Shown here: piece after piece, positions 1 to 8,155 of the stretch | Numbering within the stretch: position 1 is the first letter of the stretch | Layout: every line of letters starts with the position of its first letter | DNA from: Rhodopseudomonas palustris | GTDB lineage: Bacteria; Pseudomonadota; Alphaproteobacteria; Rhizobiales; Xanthobacteraceae | Assembly (NCBI RefSeq): GCF_003226555.1 | Contig: NZ_QKQS01000023.1 | Coordinates: 935,263 to 999,262, forward strand | Reading direction: 5' to 3' | DNA length: 64,000 nt | Made by a program: the position numbers and the translations under genes | The notes under the pieces: model-generated | Told to the model about the DNA's origin: nothing | Database searches by the model: none | What the model saw: only the letters and a program-made list of their open reading frames with translations

Positions 1-69
1 CGGCACGGCGCGTTCACGTCCTGACAACCGATGCCGATCGGCGGGATCAAGCACTTTCCGCTCGCACTT

Positions 70-180
70 CGTCATCCTGAGGCACCGCCGCGTAGCGGCG
101 GCCTCGAAGGATGGGCCGCCGAGACTTCGTCTCCGCATCCTTCGAGGCTCGCCCTTACGGGCGAGCGCCTCAGGATGACG
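70..180. repeat. Nested inverted repeat (dispersed chromosomal family)
   Basis: The outer arms CGTCATCCTGAGGC (70-83) and GCCTCAGGATGACG (167-180) are perfect inverted copies of 14 bases. Inside them lies a second pair, GCCTCGAAGGATG and CATCCTTCGAGGC, so the whole element can fold as a nested cruciform or RNA hairpin. A related element is present at 49247-49353. No gene was found in the first 200 bases. This is a non-coding repeat of the kind scattered through Rhodopseudomonas and Bradyrhizobium chromosomes. Confidence 0.75.
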
Positions 181-204
181 AGTCAGCGAAGAGACGGCGT
201 CGCC

Positions 205-930
205 TCAAATCAGCCTTAGTCCCTTCAGGCTGGCGTGGCCGTTCTTGCCGACGATGATGTGGTCGTGCACCGCGATGCCGAGCGGCTCGGCGATCGCCAT
301 GATCGACTTGGTCATCTGAATGTCGGCCTGTGACGGTGTCGGATCGCCGGAGGGATGATTGTGCACCATGATGACCGCGGTCGCCGATAGCTCCAGCCCG
401 CGTTTGACGATCTCGCGCGGGTACACCGGCGTGTGGTCGACGGTGCCGACCTGCTGCAATTCGTCGGCGATCAGCTGGTTGCGCTTGTCGAGAAACAGGA
501 TGCGGAACTGTTCCTTGTCGGCGAACGCCATGGTGGTGCGGCAATAGTCGATCACCGCCGACCACGACGACAGCACGGTGCGCTGCTTGACCTGTCCCTT
601 GGTCACTCGCGCCGCCGCAGCGGCAATCAGCTTCATCTCGATCACGGCGGCGTCGCCGAGCCCGTTGACTTCGCGCAGCCGCTCGGCCGGCGCCTGCACC
701 GCCTCGGCGAACGAGCCGAACCTGGCGATCAGCGCCTTCGCCAGCGGCTTGACGTCCCGGCGTGGCAGCGCCCGAAACAGCACCAGTTCGAGCAACTCGT
801 AGTCGGACAGCGCATCGGCTCCGGCCTCGCGGAACCGCTCCCGCAGCCGTTCGCGATGGCCGTGATAATGCGGCGCTTCGGCAAATCCCGGTTGCGGCGA
901 TCGCTCGGCATCGTCCATCGGCATGTCCAC
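205..930 (-). CDS. radC: RadC/UPF0758-family JAMM protein
   Basis: A 241-residue RadC-family protein. The N-terminal part (about residues 25-105) is the helical UPF0758 domain with a helix-hairpin-helix segment (GLGDA). The C-terminal part is a JAMM/MPN metalloprotease-like fold whose zinc ligands are visible as [14 protein letters not shown]: His190, His192, Ser200 and Asp203 keep the H-x-H-x7-S-x2-D spacing. The family was named for DNA repair, but its role in repair is disputed and its substrate is unknown. The start used is a GTG; in-frame ATGs lie 6 and 12 bases downstream and could be used instead. In many alphaproteobacteria radC lies next to map; here about 4.3 kb (ku, RAYT, XRE, SDR) separates them. 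Confidence 0.93.
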   Translation of the reverse strand: MDMPMDDAERSPQPGFAEAPHYHGHRERLRERFREAGADALSDYELLELVLFRALPRRDVKPLAKALIARFGSFAEAVQAPAERLREVNGLGDAAVIEMKLIAAAAARVTKGQVKQRTVLSSWSAVIDYCRTTMAFADKEQFRILFLDKRNQLIADELQQVGTVDHTPVYPREIVKRGLELSATAVIMVHNHPSGDPTPSQADIQMTKSIMAIAEPLGIAVHDHIIVGKNGHASLKGLRLI

Positions 931-1033
931 GACCGGGTATCATCCGGATCGCTCAACCATGCCGTGCCGGGCAGCTTTTGCAACCGGAATTCCGTCGCCT
1001 CGCCCGCCGCTTAACAGGCTTTTGGCCGGTCGC

Positions 1034-1276
1034 TCAATCGGCGCTGGGCAGCCGCCGCATGGTGAATTCGATGGTGTCGTCCGGCAGTTCCCGCCAGGTT
1101 TCGACGCTGCTCATATAGGCGGCTTTCGGCCATGCCTCGAGAAACGCCTTCGCCTTGGCCCGAGCAGCGGGCCGCGGCAGCACGAAGGTCTCGCGCAGGA
1201 AGCCGTCGGCCGGCGTGCTGCGCCGCGCCATCCGCGTCGCAAGATCGCGCGGCAATTCCCGGGGACGATCGACCAT
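1034..1276 (-). CDS. Small hypothetical protein (80 aa)
   Basis: A reading frame of 80 codons from an ATG at 1276 to the stop at 1034. The product is basic and rich in Arg and Ala, ending with a segment (ETWRELPDDTIEFTMRRLPSAD) that reads like real protein rather than a shadow frame. I do not recognise the family. It is divergent from ku (108 bases between starts) and convergent with nothing; radC follows on the same strand about 100 bases away. No clear Shine-Dalgarno is visible before the ATG. The frame stays open further upstream, but that part overlaps ku. It may be a small conserved gene of this genus. Confidence 0.5.
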   Translation of the reverse strand: MVDRPRELPRDLATRMARRSTPADGFLRETFVLPRPAARAKAKAFLEAWPKAAYMSSVETWRELPDDTIEFTMRRLPSAD

Positions 1277-1384
1277 GGCGGCGGCTCCGCTGACGCTCCT
1301 CGGCACACAAGATAGTCGGTCCCGGGAACGAATCCGAGTCCTTCCGGCTTTGAGTCCGGTTCGAGTAGCAGTGGAGTATGCGTC

Positions 1385-2377
1385 ATGGCCCCCCGCGCCA
1401 ACTGGAAGGGCTTTCTGAGATTGTCGCTGGTGACCTGCCCGGTGGCGCTCTACCCGGCCACCTCGGATTCCGAGAAGATCAGCTTCAACCAGATCAACCG
1501 GGCCACCGGCCATCGGATCAAATACCTCAAGGTCGACGCCGAAACCGGCGACGAGGTCTCATCCGACGAGATCATGAAGGGCTACAAGGTCGACACCGAC
1601 AGCTACATCGAGATCACCAAGGACGAGCTGGACAACATCGCGCTGGAATCCACCCGCACGATCGAGATCGATCAGTTCGTGCCGCGCTCAGAGATCGACG
1701 ATCTGTATCTGGTGCGGCCGTACTATGTGGTGCCGGACGGCAAGGTCGGCCACGATGCCTATGCGGTGATCCGCGAAACCATCCGCAGCATGGACAAGGT
1801 GGCGCTGGCGCGGGTGGTGCTGACCAATCGCGAGCATGTCATCGCGTTGGAGGCCCGCGACAAAGGTCTGGTCGGCATGCTGCTGCGCTATCCCTACGAG
1901 GTGCGCGACGTCGGCGACTATTTCGACGACATCCAGGACGTCAACATCACCAAGGACATGCTCGATCTCGCCAAGCATATCGTCGAGCAGAAGTCCGGCC
2001 ACTTCCAGCCGGATCTGTTCGAAGACCATTATGAAAGCGCGCTCACCGAACTGATCAACCGCAAGATGGCCGGACAGCCGGTCAAGCCGCAGGCCCGGCC
2101 GCGCGGTGACAACGTCGTCGACCTGATGGATGCGCTGCGCAGGAGCCTCGGCGAAAGCGGCAAGTCGGCGCCGGCTGCTGCGCCCAAGAGCTCAACTGCG
2201 GCCAAGCCCGCCGCCGCAAAACCTGCGAAGACCAAGAAACGTAAAACGGCAGCCGGCCAAAAGGAAATGCTGCTGCCGATCTCCGGCCAGGGTGCCGGCA
2301 AGGCGAAGGACGAGCCGGCGAAGGGAAAGAAGCCCGCGCGGAGCGTGGCGGGCAGCAAGGCTCGGAAGGCCAGTTAG
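1385..2377 (+). CDS. ku: Non-homologous end-joining protein Ku
   Basis: A 330-residue bacterial Ku. The homodimeric Ku ring binds broken DNA ends and recruits the ligase LigD for non-homologous end joining. The N-terminus (MAPRANWKGFLRLSLVTCPV) is the typical start of the family, and the Ku beta-barrel core covers about residues 5-255 (for example RPYYVVPDGKVGHDAYAVIR, then VLTNREHVIALEARDKGL). Residues after about 257 form a Lys/Ala/Pro-rich tail, the variable C-terminal extension that in other Ku proteins affects DNA binding and LigD contact. GGAG at 1373-1376 is a good Shine-Dalgarno. No ligD gene is in this window, so the ligase must be elsewhere. A REP-flanked transposase gene follows. 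Confidence 0.96.
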   Translation: MAPRANWKGFLRLSLVTCPVALYPATSDSEKISFNQINRATGHRIKYLKVDAETGDEVSSDEIMKGYKVDTDSYIEITKDELDNIALESTRTIEIDQFVPRSEIDDLYLVRPYYVVPDGKVGHDAYAVIRETIRSMDKVALARVVLTNREHVIALEARDKGLVGMLLRYPYEVRDVGDYFDDIQDVNITKDMLDLAKHIVEQKSGHFQPDLFEDHYESALTELINRKMAGQPVKPQARPRGDNVVDLMDALRRSLGESGKSAPAAAPKSSTAAKPAAAKPAKTKKRKTAAGQKEMLLPISGQGAGKAKDEPAKGKKPARSVAGSKARKAS

Positions 2378-2420
2378 TTCACCGCAACCTCAGTGCCCGC
2401 GAGGACTGAGGTGACTCTCG

Positions 2421-2493
2421 CGCGCGGGCACGGCGCACGGCGCCTTTGCCCACCCTACGTTTGCTACTCCCCTCGCTTCGCCAGGATCAGCTC
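2421..2493. repeat. REP-like element plus duplicated XRE gene tail (copy A)
   Basis: These 73 bases match 3218-3297 at all but two positions, apart from a 7-base insertion (CTTCAAG) in the second copy. The left half is the REP-like core GCGGGCACGG...GCCTTTGCCCACCCTACG. The right half (2464-2493) is identical, in antisense, to the last ten codons (ELILAKRGE and stop) of the XRE regulator gene that ends at 3268. Only about 18 codons remain open upstream of this copy before a stop, so it is a gene fragment, not a gene. Confidence 0.8.
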
Positions 2494-2552
2494 GGCGACT
2501 GCGAAGACGCGGAAAGCTGGTTAGTTATTGTTGTGACCCAAGAAGTAGCTAG

Positions 2553-2590
2553 CGTAGGGTGGGCAAAGGCGCTCTGGCGCCGTGCCCACC
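2553..2590. repeat. REP-like element, inverted copy (C) upstream of RAYT
   Basis: The segment CGTAGGGTGGGCAAAGGCGC followed by a GGCGCC turn and GTGCCCACC is the reverse complement of the REP core in copy A. A and C therefore form a head-to-head REP pair, a BIME-like unit, directly ahead of the transposase gene. RAYT proteins are known to recognise and cleave such REP hairpins. Confidence 0.75.
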
Positions 2591-2614
2591 TCGCAGTTGC
2601 AGATCGGGCGTTCG

Positions 2615-3145
2615 ATGTCTCGATACCGGAGAGCCAGATTCGAAGGCGGCCTCTATTTCTTTACCGTCGCACTCGCCGACCGCCGTAGCAGCCTGCTCGT
2701 CAACGAGGTCGATAGGCTCCGGCAAGCCTATCGCTCGGCTCGGCAGCGCTGTCCGTTCGACACCGTAGCGATCTGCGTCCTGCCGGACCATCTTCACGCG
2801 GTCTGGGCACTGCCGGCGGGCGACGCCGATTTTCCGACCCGATGGAGCCTGATCAAGCGCGGCTTTTCCCGCGGCCTGCCGCCGTCGCCGGCACGATCCG
2901 CCAGCAAACTCGTCAAACGCGAGAAGGGCATCTGGCAGCGCCGTTACTGGGAGCACGTGATTCGCGACGATGGTGATCTTGCGCGTCACATCGACTACGT
3001 TCATTTCAATCCGGTCAAACACGGCATTGTCGCGCGGGTTTCCGACTGGCCGCACAGCAGCTTTCATCGCTATGTCGCACAGGGATTACTCGCGCCGGAT
3101 TGGGGCGGCGATGCGCGCGCGATTGGCGGTGACTTCGGGGAATGA
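2615..3145 (+). CDS. REP-associated tyrosine transposase (RAYT, TnpA_REP)
   Basis: A 176-residue single-domain transposase of the RAYT/TnpA_REP family (Y1 HUH superfamily, IS200/IS605-like), which nicks single-stranded REP sequences and is held responsible for spreading them. The HUH motif is DHLHAVW (His59 and His61). The putative nucleophile Tyr128 sits in the family signature HIDYVHFNPVKHG, preceded by GIWQRRYWEHVIRD. The ATG at 2615 gives the usual N-terminus (MSRYRRARFEGGLYFFTV); a GTG at 2582 would lie inside the upstream REP and is less likely. The gene has REP-like elements on both sides, so this is a REPtron. The C-terminus is complete. In this family the enzyme is normally single copy and domesticated. 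Confidence 0.88.
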   Translation: MSRYRRARFEGGLYFFTVALADRRSSLLVNEVDRLRQAYRSARQRCPFDTVAICVLPDHLHAVWALPAGDADFPTRWSLIKRGFSRGLPPSPARSASKLVKREKGIWQRRYWEHVIRDDGDLARHIDYVHFNPVKHGIVARVSDWPHSSFHRYVAQGLLAPDWGGDARAIGGDFGE

Positions 3146-3217
3146 AGATCGTCATAAGGTCGGCAAGGTGCAGCGTGCCCACTGGTCGGTGACGCCAGTC
3201 GCGCAGCTATCGGACGG

Positions 3218-3297
3218 CGCGTGGGCACGGCGCAAGGCGCCTTTGCCCACCCTACGTTTGCTTCAAGCTACTCCCCTCGCTTCGCCAGGATCAGCTC
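3218..3297. repeat. REP-like element plus XRE gene tail (copy B)
   Basis: Direct repeat of 2421-2493 downstream of the RAYT gene, with an extra CTTCAAG between the REP core and the XRE stop codon. A half-REP (GTGCAGCGTGCCCAC, near 3168-3182) just upstream is in opposite orientation, so the pair can form a hairpin. Bases 3268-3297 are the true 3' end of the XRE regulator gene. Confidence 0.75.
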
Positions 3298-4104
3298 CCG
3301 CACTTTCGCGGCTACGGTGGGCGTCGCCGGATTGTAGACGATCATGCCGAGTTCGGGGCGGCCTTCGACCGCGAAGGAGGAGAATTCGAGGTCGAGCGGG
3401 CCGGCTTCGGGGTGATGCATGCATTTGATGCCTTCGCCGTGGGCGACGATGTCGTTGTCTTGCCACAGCGCGGCGAACTCCGGGCTCATCCGGCACAGTT
3501 CGTCGACGAGGCCGAACACTTCGTCACTGCCGCCGGCGCCCGCCCGCGCGACGTCGGCGCGGAAGGCGCCGACCACGAACCGCGCGATGGCGCTCCAATC
3601 CTCGCGCCGGACGCGCTTGCGGCCGTCGCTGAACATCAGACGCAGGATGTTGCGCTGGCCGGGCTCCAGCTTGGCGTAGTCGGTGAGCAGCGCCGCTGCC
3701 GCCTTGTTCCAACCGACCACATCCCAGGTCGCGGTCTTGATAATGGCCGGACTCCATTCCAGCGCATCGAGCACGCGCTGCAGCCGCGGCGTGATGCCTT
3801 CGGCCGGCCTGTAGCGCACCTCGGGCGGGCGGCCGAGGGCGAGCATGAACAGATGCTCGCGCTCCGGCTCGGTCAGCATCAGCCCCTTGGCGATGCGGTC
3901 GAGCACTGCGGCCGACGGCGCGCCGCCGCGGCCCTGTTCGAGCCAAGTGTACCAGGTGGCACTGATATTGGCGCGCTGCGCCACTTCCTCGCGCCGCAGA
4001 CCCGGCGTTCGCCGCCGCCCGGTCGCGAAACCGAACGCGGTGGGGTCGAGCCTGGTACGGCGGCTGCGCAGGTACGAGCCGAGTGCATTGGGTTGATCGG
4101 GCAC
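3268..4104 (-). CDS. XRE-family regulator with MmyB-like ligand-binding domain
   Basis: A 278-residue transcriptional regulator. Residues about 8-72 form a Cro/C1-type helix-turn-helix (LRREEVAQRANISATWYTWLEQGRG). Residues about 108-275 match the MmyB-like ligand-binding domain (PAS-like fold) found in many actinobacterial and proteobacterial XRE proteins, including the typical ending HPEAGPLDLEF then PELGMIVYNPA. It is divergent from the SDR gene starting at 4203. In this family the regulator commonly controls the adjacent divergent oxidoreductase, so the 98-base gap probably carries both promoters. The ligand is unknown. Its last ten codons are duplicated at 2464-2493, on the other side of the RAYT gene. 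Confidence 0.88.
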   Translation of the reverse strand: MPDQPNALGSYLRSRRTRLDPTAFGFATGRRRTPGLRREEVAQRANISATWYTWLEQGRGGAPSAAVLDRIAKGLMLTEPEREHLFMLALGRPPEVRYRPAEGITPRLQRVLDALEWSPAIIKTATWDVVGWNKAAAALLTDYAKLEPGQRNILRLMFSDGRKRVRREDWSAIARFVVGAFRADVARAGAGGSDEVFGLVDELCRMSPEFAALWQDNDIVAHGEGIKCMHHPEAGPLDLEFSSFAVEGRPELGMIVYNPATPTVAAKVRELILAKRGE

Positions 4105-4202
4105 GAGCGATCCTATTGAGAATTATACCAGGATAACGTCACGACTTTAACCGGGTGAGACATACCGCCAAATTTGCCGCCGACCAAATTGGAGGTATCT
4201 CG

Positions 4203-5108
4203 ATGCGTGTTTTTCTCACCGGCGCGACCGGCTTTATCGGCTCCCGCGTCCTCAAACAGTTGCTCGGCGCTGGCCACCAGGTGATCGGACTGACGCGGTC
4301 CGATGCCGGCGAGCGCTGGCTCGCCGAAGCCGGGGCCAGCGTCCATCGCGGAACGCTCGACGACCCTGCCAGCGTCGCAAGCGGTGCCGAGCAGGCCGAG
4401 GCCGTGATCCACACCGCGTTCGACCACGAGTTCTCGCGCTTTGCCGAGAATTGCGAGAAAGACCGCCGCGTCATCGCGGCGATGGCGCAGGTGCTGGCCG
4501 GTTCGAACCGCCCGCTGATCATCACCTCGGGCACGGCGATGGGCGCCACCGGGCCGGGACAGCCGGCCGTCGAACAGGCGGCCGACTGGGATCATCCGCT
4601 GCCGCGGGTCGCCAGCGAACAGGCCGGCCGCGACGCCGCCGACAAGGGTGTATCAGTGGCGGTGGTGCGGCTGCCGCAGGTGCACGATCCGGAGAGGCAG
4701 GGACTGATCTCACCGCTGATCGAGATCAGCCGCGCCAAGGGTCTGTCGGCCTATGTGGGCGACGGAACGAACCGCTGGCCGGCCGCCCATGTCGACGATG
4801 TCGCGCGGCTGTATCGGCTCGCGCTCGACCATCACGAGCCCGGCGCGCGCTATCATGCGGTCGCCGAGGAGGGCATCAGCCTGCGCCTGATCGCCGAAAC
4901 CATCGGCGCCGGACTCGGCGTCCCGGTCCGCTCGCTCGCCCCCGACGCGGTCGGTGATCACTTCGGCTGGATGAGCCCCTTCATGGGCCTCGACATGCCG
5001 GCGTCCAGCGCCTGGACCCGCAAGCGCCTGAACTGGACGCCGTCGGGTCCGGACCTGATCAGTGATCTGAAGGCGATGGATTACGGGCGGGTCGCGGCAG
5101 CGGGTTAG
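4203..5108 (+). CDS. Atypical SDR-family NAD(P)-dependent epimerase/dehydratase
   Basis: A 301-residue extended-type SDR protein. The Rossmann dinucleotide motif GATGFIG is at residues 7-13, followed by the usual acidic and hydroxyl region. The classical YxxxK catalytic pair is not evident: the equivalent region reads ITSGTAMG then RVASEQAGRD, so this is an atypical SDR and the substrate cannot be predicted. GGAGGT six to ten bases ahead of the ATG fixes the start at 4203 rather than 48 bases upstream. It is transcribed divergently from the XRE regulator, which suggests induction by a small ligand. A REP pair follows the stop codon. Confidence 0.85.
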   Translation: MRVFLTGATGFIGSRVLKQLLGAGHQVIGLTRSDAGERWLAEAGASVHRGTLDDPASVASGAEQAEAVIHTAFDHEFSRFAENCEKDRRVIAAMAQVLAGSNRPLIITSGTAMGATGPGQPAVEQAADWDHPLPRVASEQAGRDAADKGVSVAVVRLPQVHDPERQGLISPLIEISRAKGLSAYVGDGTNRWPAAHVDDVARLYRLALDHHEPGARYHAVAEEGISLRLIAETIGAGLGVPVRSLAPDAVGDHFGWMSPFMGLDMPASSAWTRKRLNWTPSGPDLISDLKAMDYGRVAAAG

Positions 5109-5115
5109 TCCTCAA

Positions 5116-5218
5116 GCGTAGGGTGGCCAAAGCGAAGCGTGCCCATCGTCTCGCGGAACGTCGACGCGCCAGGGGTCACGCGTGGGCACGGCGCCAGTGC
5201 GCCTTTGCCCACGCTACA
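5116..5218. repeat. REP pair of the RAYT-associated family
   Basis: GCGTAGGGTGGCCAAAG...GCGTGCCCATCG (5116-5146) faces GCGTGGGCACGGCGCCAGTGC then GCCTTTGCCCACGCTAC (5180-5217). These are the same cores as the REP elements around the RAYT gene at 2.4-3.3 kb, arranged head to head. The downstream bases 5258-5296 (TCATTCCGGGTTCGC...GCGCGCCCCGGAA) form a second, different inverted repeat related to that at 13588-13704. Confidence 0.7.
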
Positions 5219-5307
5219 CGCGCTGCGCTTGCTCTGCGGAGCGAGGTCTCGCAACGAGTCATTCCGGGTTCGCGCCTGACGGCGCGCCCCGGAAGGTCGA
5301 CTGCCGT

Positions 5308-6132
5308 TCAGCTCTGGAACGGCGGCTTGTCGAGGTTCTTCGGCGACAGCGTGAAGATCTCGCAGCCGTCTTCGGTGACGCCGATCGAGTGTTCGAACTG
5401 CGCCGAGAGCGAGCGGTCGCGCGTCACCGCGGTCCAGCCGTCGGACAGGATCTTCACATAGGGTTTGCCGAGATTGATCATCGGCTCGATGGTGAAGAAC
5501 ATGCCGGGCTTCAGCACCGCACCCTGCCCCGGGCTGCCGACATGGATGATGTTCGGCTCGTCGTGGAACAGGCGGCCGAGGCCGTGGCCGCAGAAATCGC
5601 GCACCACGCTCATCTGCTGCGGTTCAACGAAGCTCTGGATGGCGTGGCCGATGTCGCCGGTGGTGGCGCCCGGCTTCACCGCGGCGATGCCGCGCAGCAG
5701 CGACTCGTAGGTGACGTCGATCAGCCGCTCGGCTTTGCGGGCGATCGGCCCGACCGGATACATCCGGCTGGAGTCGCCGTACCAGCCGTCCAGGATCATG
5801 GTGACGTCGACATTGACGATGTCGCCTTCCTTCAGGGGCCGGTCGCCCGGCATGCCGTGGCAGACCACGTGATTGAGCGAGGTGCAGGTCGAGTAGCGGT
5901 AGCCGCGATACATCAGCGTCGCCGGATAGGCGCCATGGCTGAAGGCGAATTCGCGCACGAAGTCGTCGATCTTCGAGGTCGGACCCCCCGGCTTGACGAT
6001 GTCGACCAGCTCATCGAGGCAACGCGCCACCAACTGGCCGGCCTTGCGCATGCCGGCGAAGCCGGCGGGGCCGTGCAGCTTGATCTGCCCGGTCTTGCGC
6101 TGGGCGGTTTCGGTGGCGTCGACGTAGCTCAT
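5308..6132 (-). CDS. map: Type I methionine aminopeptidase
   Basis: A 274-residue cytoplasmic methionine aminopeptidase that removes the initiator Met from nascent proteins. The pita-bread fold ligands are recognisable: the two Asp in VDVTMILDGWYGDSSR, the His in GHGLGRLFHDEP, the Glu in FTIEPMINLG and the Glu in SAQFEHSIGVTE. The TYRGY and NHVVCHG segments are also typical. The start MSYVDATETAQRKTG at 6132 was chosen because the longer open frame upstream is low-complexity and lacks family similarity. The protein is slightly longer at the N-terminus than the E. coli enzyme (264 residues). Confidence 0.95.
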   Translation of the reverse strand: MSYVDATETAQRKTGQIKLHGPAGFAGMRKAGQLVARCLDELVDIVKPGGPTSKIDDFVREFAFSHGAYPATLMYRGYRYSTCTSLNHVVCHGMPGDRPLKEGDIVNVDVTMILDGWYGDSSRMYPVGPIARKAERLIDVTYESLLRGIAAVKPGATTGDIGHAIQSFVEPQQMSVVRDFCGHGLGRLFHDEPNIIHVGSPGQGAVLKPGMFFTIEPMINLGKPYVKILSDGWTAVTRDRSLSAQFEHSIGVTEDGCEIFTLSPKNLDKPPFQS

Positions 6133-6336
6133 GCGGACCAGTCTTATGAGAGTGTGTGTGATTTGAGCCCAATCTAGTGACCGCGGCCCCGGGCAGCAAG
6201 CGCAGGCGCCGGCCGGCTGGGTCGCCGGCCGGACATGGCCGCGGTCGGCGTGGTCGGTCGCAATGCTCTCTTGGCGATGCAATCCGGCGACGTTAAGGAT
6301 GCAACAGCCGCACCCTCACCAAATTGCAGAGAGGCA

Positions 6337-8130
6337 ATGGAGTCCCTCGACTCGGTCAGCGTCGCCATTCTGCTCGGATCGATCCTGGTGATGGCGGGGA
6401 TCCTGTCGAGCCTGCTGGCGCTGCGCTTCGGCGCGCCGCTGCTGCTGGTGTTCCTCGTCATCGGCATCCTGGCCGGCGATTCCGGTCCTGGCGGTCTCGC
6501 CTTCAACGATCTCGGCACCACTTACCTGGTCGGCTCGGTCGCGCTGGCGCTGATCCTGTTCGACGGCGGCCTGAAAACGCGGTTCTCCAGCATCAAGGCG
6601 GTGTTGGCGCCGTCGATGGGACTGGCCACGTTTGGCGTGCTGCTGACGGCGCTGATCACCGCGCCGGTGGCGAAATACATGCTCGATCTGAGCTGGGTCG
6701 AGGCCCTGCTGGCCGGTGCCGTGGTGGCCTCGACGGATGCGGCAGCGGTGTTCCTGCTGGTGCATGCCCAGGGGCTGCGGCTGCGCCCGCGCGTCGGCGC
6801 GACGCTGGAGGTCGAGTCCGGCACCAACGACCCGTTCGCGGTGTTCCTGACTCTGATGCTGGTCGAGCTGATCACCCGCGGCGAAAGCTCGATCCTGCAT
6901 GTGCTGATCGAATTCGTCCGCGAAGCGGCACTCGGTGCGGTGATCGGGGTGGTCGGCGGCCGCATCGTGGTGATGGCGCTCAATCGCGTCGCGCTGCCGC
7001 AAGGCCTGCACGCGCCGTTCGTCACGACCGCAGCCCTGGTGGTATTCGGCGCTGCGCAGATGTCGCACGCCTCGGGATTTCTGGCGGTGTATCTCGCCGG
7101 CATGATCATCGGCAATCAGCCGACCCGCGCCCACAATTCGGTGGTGGCGTTTCTCGATGCCGCCACCTGGCTGGCGCAGATCGTGATGTTCGTGCTGCTC
7201 GGCCTGCTGGCGTCGCCGCAGCGGCTGATGAGCAGCATCGGCCCCGCCGTGGTGATCGCGCTGGCGTTGATGCTGGTGGCGCGGCCGGTCGCGGTGTTCA
7301 TCTGCCTGGCGCCGTTCCGGTTCAATTGGCGGGAGCGGCTGTTCATCGCCTGGGTGGGGTTGCGCGGCGCTGTTGCGATCTTCCTGGCGTCGATCCCGAT
7401 GCTGGTCGGGCTGTCGAACGCCTATCAGTATTTCGATGTCGCCTTCGTGGTGGTGCTGATCTCGCTGATGCTGCAGGGCTGGACGCTGGCGCCCGCGGCC
7501 CGCAAGCTGCACGTCGCGCTGCCGCGCAGCGATCGCGGCCCGCGCCGCATCGAATTGGATCTGCCCGGCCAGCTCGAACAGCAGCTGGTCGGCTATGCGG
7601 TGCGGCCGAAGAGCCTGTATCTGAAGCGCGGGCTGATCCCGTCCTGGTCGAAGCCGACGCTGGTGATCCGCGACCAACGCATCCTGACGCCGGAGGAGGC
7701 CGAGCCGATCGCGCCCGGCGACTACGTCTATCTGCTGGCGCCGCCCGAGAAGGCCGAGTCGCTCGACCGTTTCTTCGTCGACATGCCGCCCTCCGCCGCG
7801 CCGGACCCGCATCTGCTCGGCGACTTTGTGGTGCCGGGAGAAACTTCGCTCGGCGACCTCGCCGCCGCCTACGGCGTCAGCGTGCGCTCCGGCGAGGAGG
7901 CGCTGACGCTGGCCGATTATTTCGACATCAACCTCGACCGTGCTCCATCGGTCGGCGCCGAGCTGCCGCTGGATGCGATCGTGCTGGTGGCGCGCAGTCT
8001 CGGCGGCGGACGGGTCAACGTGGTCGGTCTGCGGTTGCCCGAAGACGAGGACGAAGCGCCGCCGCCGACCCGGCTCGACAAACTGAAGACCAAGCTTTCC
8101 GAAGTCTGGTCGCTGCTCGCAGGCGTTTAG
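6337..8130 (+). CDS. CPA1 potassium/proton antiporter (NhaP2/CvrA-like)
   Basis: A 597-residue inner-membrane cation/proton antiporter. Roughly twelve or more hydrophobic helices fill residues 8-395, with the CPA1 signature region containing STDAAAVF and VESGTNDPFAV. The C-terminal third is cytoplasmic: a TrkA-C (RCK-C) domain around residues 410-495 (YLKRGLIPSW then GDYVYLLAPPE) and a CorC/HlyC-type domain to the end. This architecture is that of NhaP2/YcgO antiporters, which export K+ and help adapt to osmotic change. GAGAGG just before the ATG at 6337 supports the start. It is divergent from map (204 bases between the starts). Confidence 0.9.
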   Translation: MESLDSVSVAILLGSILVMAGILSSLLALRFGAPLLLVFLVIGILAGDSGPGGLAFNDLGTTYLVGSVALALILFDGGLKTRFSSIKAVLAPSMGLATFGVLLTALITAPVAKYMLDLSWVEALLAGAVVASTDAAAVFLLVHAQGLRLRPRVGATLEVESGTNDPFAVFLTLMLVELITRGESSILHVLIEFVREAALGAVIGVVGGRIVVMALNRVALPQGLHAPFVTTAALVVFGAAQMSHASGFLAVYLAGMIIGNQPTRAHNSVVAFLDAATWLAQIVMFVLLGLLASPQRLMSSIGPAVVIALALMLVARPVAVFICLAPFRFNWRERLFIAWVGLRGAVAIFLASIPMLVGLSNAYQYFDVAFVVVLISLMLQGWTLAPAARKLHVALPRSDRGPRRIELDLPGQLEQQLVGYAVRPKSLYLKRGLIPSWSKPTLVIRDQRILTPEEAEPIAPGDYVYLLAPPEKAESLDRFFVDMPPSAAPDPHLLGDFVVPGETSLGDLAAAYGVSVRSGEEALTLADYFDINLDRAPSVGAELPLDAIVLVARSLGGGRVNVVGLRLPEDEDEAPPPTRLDKLKTKLSEVWSLLAGV

Positions 8131-8155
8131 TCTGGCCCAGACGCCTTGGACATGG

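Noticed and set aside
2464-2521. Possible small gene on the minus strand ending ELILAKRGE
   Set aside because: Only about 18 codons are open before an upstream stop; it is a copied fragment of the XRE gene tail.
6133-6282. Longer N-terminus for methionine aminopeptidase
   Set aside because: The extra 50 residues have no family similarity and would use up the divergent promoter region; MSYVDATETAQ at 6132 is the better start.
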